Shown here in pieces: positions 4,727 to 10,153 of a stretch of 10,153 nucleotides of DNA (the stretch's first letter is position 1; every line of letters starts with the position of its first letter). The DNA lies in assembly GCA_937127195.1 (NCBI GenBank), contig CAKZLT010000604.1:1-10153 (forward strand), in the 5' to 3' direction. A model generated the notes under the pieces. That model saw only the letters and a program-made list of their open reading frames with translations, searched no databases and was not told where the DNA came from. The DNA comes from an uncultured Saprospiraceae bacterium. GTDB lineage: Bacteria > Bacteroidota > Bacteroidia > Chitinophagales > Saprospiraceae. Position numbers and translations under genes: made by a program.

Positions 4727-6274
4727 ATGAATAAGAAAGATACTTTAGACGAAGAAGAATTGAATTTACCTGATAAAAATAAGAAAGCAGAGGAAACCGA
4801 AATTCATGAAGGTAGCTGGATAAAATCGGTTATAAAGAATGGGAAATGGTATTTGATGGGTAGTTTTATGACCAAAGGGCTGCTGTTTTTTCTGATGCCT
4901 ATTTATACAGCTTACCTTGACCCCGACGAAATGGGGATTTTTAGTACCTTATATACCATAGCGCAGGTCATGCCTATTATTATATCATTTGGTTTGGATG
5001 CTGCTTTTGGGCGTTTTTTCCATGATTACAAAAAAGATCCAGAAAAACTTAAATCTTTATTTTCTACGCTTTATTGGTTTGTCGCTTTTTATGGGCTATT
5101 GGTGCTGCTGTTAGTTCTTTATAGTACTCAATGGTGGCTGGTAGAAGCGACCGAAATTCCTTCCTTGTATCCTTATGCTTTACTGACATTTTTGCCGCCT
5201 ATTTTGATGCAATTAGGAACATTTGGTATTATTTATATGAGACAAGCCTTACTTTCAAAAATGAATAGTATTGTCGAAATGTTGAGTACTGTAGCCAATA
5301 TATTATTGACATTACCATTATTGATTATTTGGGATTTGGGCGTGATTGCACGACTTTGGGGAAATTTAGCGGCATCCTTATTTATATTTATAGTAATGAC
5401 AACCTACTTTGTCAAAAAAGGAATATTGGTTTGGCGTTTTGATAAAGTGATTCTTCGAACCGCATTAGTTTTTTCGATTCCATTAATACCTTCTTTAGCT
5501 TCTAAGTGGATAAATATGCTTTCTGATAGGTTGATTTTGGCACAATACGCTGATATGACTGATGTTGGCTTGTATTCTTTAGCGGCTAATATTGCCATGA
5601 TTATATTGATGATTCAGACTTCGATGTCCACCGTTTTGCAACCTGTGTCGATTTCGGGCTTGGTGCATGACAAAGAAAACACAAAGAAGAAAATGTCTGA
5701 ATTTTCTTTATTAATGTGGATTGTGATGATTGTAGCTAATCTTGGAGCATTTCTTTTTGCTAAGGATTTGGTGACTATTTTTGCAGCCAAAAGCTATGAA
5801 GGCGCATTCATTTATATACCGATTCTTGGATTTACTTTCGTGGTTGGTGGGCAATATCGATTTTTTAGTTACATCTTAGAATATCACAAAAAAACGGGAA
5901 TTATTTCTATTGCCACAATATCTTCGGCTATTGCTAATGTGGCGATGAATATTATATTTATACCAATATATGGCGCACTTGCAGCTCCTTTTGCAACCGT
6001 AATGGCAGGAGTTGTTTTGCTTTTGGTGATTAGTATAGCAGCTCAACGAATTGACAAAATCGAATTGAAGTGGCGAGAATTGATTTTGATTGGCGTGATT
6101 TACGCGATTGTTACCGTTTTTGGTGTCGTTTATGTGTTTGATGCAGAAGTGACGATTCTTAATTTTATTTTGAAAGGGCTTTTGTTCTTGGCGGTTTCGG
6201 CGTCATTTATTTATATTGGTAATTACCAGCAATCAATGATTGATTATGTTAGGACGAATCTTTTGAAACGATAA
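4727..6274 (+). CDS. Wzx-like polysaccharide / oligosaccharide flippase
   Basis: This 515-residue integral membrane protein is built of about 12-14 hydrophobic segments, beginning with LMGSFMTKGLLFFLMPIYTA (43-62) and running to the last one near residues 485-500. The first helix pair, with MPIYTAYLDPDEMGIFS and FGLDAAFGRFF, is characteristic of Polysacc_synt / MVF-MATE flippases, which flip lipid-linked sugar repeats across the inner membrane. A charged, Glu/Lys-rich cytosolic tail of about 35 residues precedes helix 1. The ATG at 4727 is the first in-frame Met after the upstream gene. The gene is a single unit, convergent with yqgE over a shared terminator. A glycosyltransferase lies two genes on, but no complete polysaccharide locus is present here, so the exported glycan is unknown. 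Confidence 0.9.
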   Translation: MNKKDTLDEEELNLPDKNKKAEETEIHEGSWIKSVIKNGKWYLMGSFMTKGLLFFLMPIYTAYLDPDEMGIFSTLYTIAQVMPIIISFGLDAAFGRFFHDYKKDPEKLKSLFSTLYWFVAFYGLLVLLLVLYSTQWWLVEATEIPSLYPYALLTFLPPILMQLGTFGIIYMRQALLSKMNSIVEMLSTVANILLTLPLLIIWDLGVIARLWGNLAASLFIFIVMTTYFVKKGILVWRFDKVILRTALVFSIPLIPSLASKWINMLSDRLILAQYADMTDVGLYSLAANIAMIILMIQTSMSTVLQPVSISGLVHDKENTKKKMSEFSLLMWIVMIVANLGAFLFAKDLVTIFAAKSYEGAFIYIPILGFTFVVGGQYRFFSYILEYHKKTGIISIATISSAIANVAMNIIFIPIYGALAAPFATVMAGVVLLLVISIAAQRIDKIELKWRELILIGVIYAIVTVFGVVYVFDAEVTILNFILKGLLFLAVSASFIYIGNYQQSMIDYVRTNLLKR

Positions 6275-6283
6275 GGTTTTTAT

Positions 6284-6348
6284 AAAAAAATAGCCACGAA
6301 TGCACAAATGCTTTTCAATAGAAACATTCGTGCATTCGTGGCTTTTTT
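6284..6348. terminator. Bidirectional long-stem terminator between convergent genes
   Basis: A 19-bp stem with one mismatch (6292-6310 with 6325-6343) encloses a 14-nt loop. A-run 6284-6290 and T-run 6343-6348 flank it, so it can stop both the flippase transcript and the yqgE transcript. The right arm is two tandem copies of CATTCGTG (6325-6332 and 6333-6340), so the hairpin is also a small internal repeat. Confidence 0.88.
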
Positions 6349-6363
6349 AATAAAAAAGGTTTT

Positions 6364-6948
6364 TTAATTCCAAGACAAATCACTCGGAATCTGCGCCAAA
6401 ACATCAAAAACACCACTTTCTTTACTCAAAACAGTTTCCCAAAGTTTAGAATTTCCTTTTGATTTGAATACAAAGTTAGCGTGAAGATTAGCCAAAAGCC
6501 ATGAGTGATTACGCATTTCCTCCTGTAATTGACCTGCGCCCCAACCCGAATAACCGAGAAAGAAACGAACATTTTCAGGTTTAATAATATCAGTAGCTAT
6601 CAGTGTTTTCATCTGCTCGAAATCTCCTCCCCAATATAAACCATTTGTAATTCTAATACTTTCAGGAAGCAAATCTCCCACATTGTGAACGTAATGAATC
6701 GTATCTGTACTCACAGGCCCGCCATAGTGTACATTAGTGTCAAAATCAGGAAAACTAGCAATTAAATCATTCAATTTTATATTCAAATTCTTATTGAGAA
6801 TAAAACCAAGAGTACCTGTTTCGTTATTGTGTTCACAAAGCAAAACGACCGCCCGCTTGAATTGAGATTCATTCATGTAAGGGTCAGCAACTAATAGTTT
6901 TGACTTAACAATTGCAGCGTCTAAATTGTCTATTTTTTCTATATTCAC
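6364..6948 (-). CDS. YqgE/AlgH family protein (DUF179)
   Basis: This 194-residue cytosolic protein has the family's usual length and landmarks: GKLLVADP-like opening (KSKLLVADP, 15-23), F30 to LLCEH (36-40), GTLGFILNK (45-53), the YGGPV motif (75-79), LYWGGDFE (104-111), RFFLGYSGWGAGQLQEE (128-144) and W150. The family is widespread and often sits near Holliday-junction resolvase genes in proteobacteria; its biochemical role is not established, although AlgH has been linked to alginate control in Pseudomonas. Here it is a single gene, convergent with the flippase and divergent from the glycosyltransferase. No TAnnTTTG element is evident upstream. The ATG at 6948 gives a normal N-terminus. Confidence 0.93.
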   Translation of the reverse strand: MNIEKIDNLDAAIVKSKLLVADPYMNESQFKRAVVLLCEHNNETGTLGFILNKNLNIKLNDLIASFPDFDTNVHYGGPVSTDTIHYVHNVGDLLPESIRITNGLYWGGDFEQMKTLIATDIIKPENVRFFLGYSGWGAGQLQEEMRNHSWLLANLHANFVFKSKGNSKLWETVLSKESGVFDVLAQIPSDLSWN

Positions 6949-7218
6949 CTATTCTATTTTGGTTTTTTTAAAAAATATTTGAAAAGCCTAGATCCGTACT
7001 TCTATTCTTGTTAGAGGAAGGTAACAAAAAAACAGCACCCATTAAATGTAAGAATGCTTTTTTTTGGAAATATATACCTAATTAACATTACTTAATTATA
7101 AGAGCGTTCCATTTTTAAGTATATTTTTTATGAAATTTCAAAAGCATTTTCAAAAAGCAAGGCAAAATAGGATTAAAATGCCTTATTATTGTGAGTGTGA
7201 AATACAAAAACACAATTT

Positions 7219-8340
7219 ATGAAATTACACATCGTTACCTTCAACGTTCCTTTTCCTGCAAATTATGGCGGCGTGATTGATGTTTTTTATAGAATAAAAG
7301 CATTACATCGGCTCGGCGTACAGATATATTTACACAATTTCAATTATGGAAGAACGGAAGAAACGATACTAGAAGACTATTGTGAAAAAGTTTATTATTA
7401 TGATAGAAAAACGGGCATTTTACCACAAATCTCTTTAAAGCCGTACATTACGAACTCCCGAAAATCTAAAATCTTACTCCAAAGACTAATAAATTTAGAT
7501 GCGCCAATTATATTTGAAGGCTTACATTGTTGTTATTATTTGTCGCATCCTCAGTTGGCTCACCGCCAGAAAATTGTTAGAATGCATAATATTGAATTTG
7601 AATATTATCAACATTTGGCATATTTAGAACCTAATTGGATAAAAAAGTCATTTTTTCGCCTCGAAAGCTTTCGTCTCAAACGTTTTCAACGTATATTAAG
7701 ATATGCTGACCAAGTTTTGGCGATTTCGCCACAGGATGAAGCGAAGTTATTTCTTTTTAAAAATAAAACACATTACATTCCAGCTTTTCACCCTAACGAC
7801 CAGATTGTAAGTCAAGTTGGGCAAGGAAGTTATACTTTATTTCATGCCGATTTGAGTGTGAAAGATAACGAAGAAGGCGCGATTTTTTTGATAGAAAAGG
7901 TTTTTAAAGAAAAAAAAATCAAAATGCCTTTCATCATAGCAGGATTGAATCCTACGAATAGATTATTGAATTTGGCAAGCAAATATGATAATATCTCGGT
8001 CAGAGCGAATCTCCCACATGAAGATTTACAACAATTGATTCATAATGCACACGTTAATATTCTGATTTCTTTCCAATCAGCAGGAATGAAATTAAAATTG
8101 CTAAATGCCATTTTTACAGGACGATTTTGTGTTGTCAATACGCCAATGGTAGAAGATACAGGTTTAGAGGAACTTTGTATTGTGGAAAATGACCACAGAA
8201 ATATTCGTAAGGTATTAAGTCGATTAACGTTAACACCTTTTCAACTAAATCATCTTAAAACTAGAAAAGAAGCAATCGGAAAAGAGTTTTATAACGATTA
8301 TAATGCAAAAAAAGTAGTTGATTTGATACAAAGCAGTTAG
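7219..8340 (+). CDS. GT4-like glycosyltransferase (GT-B fold)
   Basis: This 373-residue cytosolic or membrane-associated protein has a two-domain GT-B layout. The N-terminal acceptor domain opens MKLHIVTFNVPFPANYGGV (1-19), with the glycine-rich acceptor loop PANYGG (13-18), and carries RMHNIEFEYY (121-130). A linker near residues 165-190 (ADQVLAISPQDE, then HYIPAFH) leads to the nucleotide-sugar domain with LFHADLSVKDN (207-217), FIIAGLNP (238-245) and the donor-site segment SAGMKLKLLNAIFTGRF (287-303). The usual Glu of the EX7E donor motif is replaced by Asn296. It likely transfers a sugar from a nucleotide donor to a glycan or lipid; donor and acceptor are unknown. A weak -7-like TATTATTG is at 7184-7191. 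It may work with the nearby flippase, but they are not an operon. Confidence 0.85.
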   Translation: MKLHIVTFNVPFPANYGGVIDVFYRIKALHRLGVQIYLHNFNYGRTEETILEDYCEKVYYYDRKTGILPQISLKPYITNSRKSKILLQRLINLDAPIIFEGLHCCYYLSHPQLAHRQKIVRMHNIEFEYYQHLAYLEPNWIKKSFFRLESFRLKRFQRILRYADQVLAISPQDEAKLFLFKNKTHYIPAFHPNDQIVSQVGQGSYTLFHADLSVKDNEEGAIFLIEKVFKEKKIKMPFIIAGLNPTNRLLNLASKYDNISVRANLPHEDLQQLIHNAHVNILISFQSAGMKLKLLNAIFTGRFCVVNTPMVEDTGLEELCIVENDHRNIRKVLSRLTLTPFQLNHLKTRKEAIGKEFYNDYNAKKVVDLIQSS

Positions 8341-8404
8341 TAAGTTAAGATGCCTTAAAATAAATCATTCCGAGTTCTCGTTTTGGAGTAGTTGAGGTAT
8401 TCCT

Positions 8405-8484
8405 TATTGGTTTTTGGTTACTAGTTTCTGCTACCATTACTAACGGTAATGGCGGCAGCACAAACTAGCAACCAGAAACCAGTA
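8405..8484. repeat. Long near-perfect inverted repeat (35-bp stem)
   Basis: Arm 8405-8439 pairs with 8447-8484 around the loop CTAACGG. Of 35 pairs, three are mismatches (8420/8469, 8428/8461, 8433/8456) and two are G-U; three unpaired bases (GGC) bulge near the loop. There is no T-run behind it, so it is not a classic terminator. It begins 65 bp after the glycosyltransferase stop. It may be a repeated palindromic (REP-like) element, a small MITE, or a structured 3-prime UTR. Confidence 0.7.
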
Positions 8485-8572
8485 GCTACCAAGCGCAATC
8501 TTGGAGACGTATTTGAAAATTTAGAAATGAATACTTTCAATAGCTCCTGTTTTTCATTAGTTTTGATAAGTT

Positions 8573-8600
8573 CTTGAATTTCTTAATTCAAGTATTTTTA
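8573..8600 (+). terminator. Weak candidate terminator
   Basis: An 8-bp AT-rich stem CTTGAATT / AATTCAAG (8573-8580 with 8585-8592, loop TCTT) is followed by TATTTTTA. If used, it would end the glycosyltransferase transcript about 230 nt after its stop. The low GC content of the stem makes it weak. Confidence 0.4.
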
Positions 8601-8748
8601 TAAAAAAGTTAGTTTTAATCCAAATTACTTGGAGCAAAATGAGCTTTTTAATGTTACTTAGTGACATGATTTTTTGGTTGCTTTTAATCAAAAAATAGAA
8701 ATAATTTACATTTATTTTGGTTAGATTTCTAGTCAAAAAACATTTATC

Positions 8749-10153
8749 ATGATAAATACTATGCGTAAAGCCTTACTCTTTACCTTTTTCATGACCTGTT
8801 GTACGGTTTATTCCTCGTTTGCACAATTGGTACAGCCTTCGGCATTTCCAGCGCAATCAAGCGAAAAAGCATTTTTACACAGTCAATCGACGTATAACTT
8901 TCAGCCATATAATGGCTCAGCGTACATGCAACAGCGTTTGGCACAACAAAATGCCAGCTTTGCACAGAACCTACAAAGTTACCTTCAAGCATTACCTTCT
9001 ATCTCACAAATGTCGATAGAACCTAATCAAGATGCACCAGAAGGTTCGCCTCCAGTACTTAAAATTCCAGTAGTAGTACACGTTATTCATGACCCGAATG
9101 ACGCTGTCGGAACAGGAACGAATTTATCTATCAACCAAGTTCAATCGCAGATTGACAAGTTGAATGATGCTTTTCGTCAGTTGAATGCCAACTTTTCGAG
9201 TACACCTTTGGTGTTTCAAGGAGTGGCAGCCGATGCAGAAATTGAATTCTGTTTGGCTAATGTTTCTCCAACAGGAACTGCAACTAATGGTATTGACAGA
9301 CAAAGTGTTGCGACTAGTTCTATTGTAGATTTGAATTATATTGAAAATACAATAAAACCGTCAACTTCGTGGAATCCAGCGGGATATGTGAATATTTGGA
9401 CGGTTGCCGTACCAAGTACAACAACTTTTGGTGGTATTCAAGGATACTCCTATTTTCCAATTAGTGGATTTGCAGGCTCAAATGTATTAGATGGACTTGT
9501 AGTAGATTACCAATTTTTTGGGACAACAGGAAACGCAATCGGAGATGGTGTAGCTTGTATCAGAGAAATGGGACACTACTTAGGTTTGCCAGACATTTGG
9601 GGCGAAACGAGTAGTCAGGGAGTTCCTTTAGGCTGTAGTTCTGATGATGGTTTGTCAGACACGCCAGATCAGGCAGCACCAACAGGAATCGCTAATCCAA
9701 ATTGTCCGACTTCCATTCCTCAGTCTTGTGGTTCTAATGATATGTATTCCAATTATATGGATTACATGAAAGACCAAACTTGTCAGTCAATGTTTACGAC
9801 TCAGCAGGCAACTGTTATGAGAGCAGTTTTGACAGGTCAAGCAGGTGCAGCAGGGTATGGCGATCGTTCTAGTTTGATAGCTAGTGCAGCTTCGGCTTGT
9901 TCTAATCCTTGTGCAATTGCACTGAATATTTCTACTACACCAGAAAGTTGTGGTGGATTGATGGACGGAACGGCTTCTGTTACAGCTTCTGGCGGAACAC
10001 CACCTTATTTATATACATGGAATACAACACCAACTCAAAATACTTCTACTACAACAGGTTTGGCAGGAGGTGATTATCAAGTGACCGTTTCTGATTTTAC
10101 GGGATGTGTTCAAATTGCTAACGTGACTATTAGTAGTGCTTCAACCGTTACAG
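8749..10153 (+). CDS. Secreted M43/cytophagalysin-like protein with SprB-like repeat, degenerate zinc site, 3-prime truncated by window
   Basis: The frame is open from ATG 8749 to the window edge (468 codons, no stop). A Met at 8761 (residue 5) is an equally good start. A signal peptide precedes SSFAQ (residues 22-26). The segment VLKIPVVVHVIH (103-114) opens an M43B-type peptidase domain, followed by INQVQSQIDKLNDAF. The zinc region reads ACIREMGHYLGLPDIWG: R272 replaces the first His, E273 and H276 remain, and D282 replaces the third His of HExxHxxGxxH. Later landmarks are intact: DDGLSDTPDQ, SCGSNDMY and the Met-turn NYMDY (335-339). From about residue 393 comes a SprB-like repeat: ASGGTPPYLYTW, then GLAGGDYQVTVSD and GC. 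The family is typically exported by the type IX system. Loss of ligands suggests a non-catalytic or altered enzyme. The C-terminal sorting domain is outside the window. Confidence 0.85.
   Translation, partial: MINTMRKALLFTFFMTCCTVYSSFAQLVQPSAFPAQSSEKAFLHSQSTYNFQPYNGSAYMQQRLAQQNASFAQNLQSYLQALPSISQMSIEPNQDAPEGSPPVLKIPVVVHVIHDPNDAVGTGTNLSINQVQSQIDKLNDAFRQLNANFSSTPLVFQGVAADAEIEFCLANVSPTGTATNGIDRQSVATSSIVDLNYIENTIKPSTSWNPAGYVNIWTVAVPSTTTFGGIQGYSYFPISGFAGSNVLDGLVVDYQFFGTTGNAIGDGVACIREMGHYLGLPDIWGETSSQGVPLGCSSDDGLSDTPDQAAPTGIANPNCPTSIPQSCGSNDMYSNYMDYMKDQTCQSMFTTQQATVMRAVLTGQAGAAGYGDRSSLIASAASACSNPCAIALNISTTPESCGGLMDGTASVTASGGTPPYLYTWNTTPTQNTSTTTGLAGGDYQVTVSDFTGCVQIANVTISSASTVT

Larger units (their letters stand above)
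8341..8748. other. Intergenic region with three hairpins
   Basis: This 408-bp stretch holds no credible gene. It contains a very strong hairpin (8405-8484), a weak terminator-like hairpin (8573-8600), and, in the leader of the next gene, an AT-rich hairpin (8669-8679 with 8686-8696, 11-bp stem with one G-U pair, loop GCTTTT). I found no full TAnnTTTG match before the gene at 8749; TATTTTG at 8713-8719 is one base short. Confidence 0.6.

Noticed and set aside
5404..5598. Open - strand frame of 64 codons
   Set aside because: It is antisense within the flippase gene, which is clearly coding.
7021..7060. Possible hairpin with A and T runs (AGCA ... TGCT)
   Set aside because: The core stem is only 4 bp with a bulge, and it lies between two divergent genes, where a terminator would serve neither.
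7159..7184. AAGGCA/TGCCTT hairpin before the glycosyltransferase
   Set aside because: A 6-bp stem with a 14-nt loop in AT-rich DNA is weak and matches no known riboswitch.
8789..9019. Two short overlapping frames on opposite strands
   Set aside because: Both lie inside the open frame of the M43-like secreted protein, whose signal peptide and domain start cover this region.
1..10153. Search for tRNA, rRNA, CRISPR arrays or a multi-gene defence system
   Set aside because: No cloverleaf, rRNA-like stretch, spaced direct repeats or defence-type gene set could be recognised.

Overview
The window looks like chromosomal DNA of a low-GC Bacteroidota bacterium, probably of the Cytophagales/Flavobacteriia type. 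The support is: secreted and lipoprotein thioredoxin-fold proteins with WCGWC motifs, a cytophagalysin-type M43 peptidase homologue followed by a SprB-like repeat (typical of type IX secretion cargo), -7 elements of the Bacteroidota form TAnnTTTG instead of E. coli-type promoters, and no clear Shine-Dalgarno sequences before the starts. No rRNA, tRNA, CRISPR array or transposase gene was seen. A species cannot be named from this sequence alone.

Layout, left to right. (1) 1-159: the C-terminal end of a DNA photolyase/cryptochrome on the + strand, closed by a bidirectional terminator. (2) 248-2494: three tandem paralogous thioredoxin-like genes on the - strand, each followed by intergenic DNA; an intrinsic terminator lies just past each stop. 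Two encode lipoproteins and the third has an ordinary signal peptide without a lipobox. A 21-bp near-identical box lies exactly 163 bp upstream of the ATG of two of them. (3) 2584-3147: a UbiX-type flavin prenyltransferase, divergent from the third thioredoxin gene and convergent (1 bp between stops) with a small exported protein of unknown function (3149-3532). (4) 3547-3711: a 161-bp non-coding palindromic element with 30-bp terminal inverted repeats flanked by TA, which has the structure of a MITE. (5) 3855-4535: an HD-type metal-dependent phosphohydrolase of the COG4339 kind. (6) 4727-6274: a Wzx-like polysaccharide flippase, convergent with a YqgE/AlgH protein (6364-6948) across a shared long-stem terminator. 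(7) 7219-8340: a GT4-like glycosyltransferase. (8) 8341-8748: a non-coding stretch with a very strong ~80-nt hairpin, a weak terminator and an AT-rich hairpin. (9) 8749 to the right edge: a secreted M43/cytophagalysin-like protein whose zinc motif reads REMGH...D instead of HExxH...H, followed by a SprB-like repeat and cut by the window edge.

Functionally, most genes are independent single-gene units. The coherent themes are cell-envelope biology (periplasmic thiol chemistry, polysaccharide export and glycosyl transfer, secreted adhesin/protease-like protein) and flavin-related chemistry (photolyase, UbiX). I do not see a clear new multi-gene defence or mobile system. The most unusual items are the degenerate peptidase active site, the thioredoxin triplet with its shared upstream box, the MITE-like element abutting a start codon, and the long hairpin after the glycosyltransferase.
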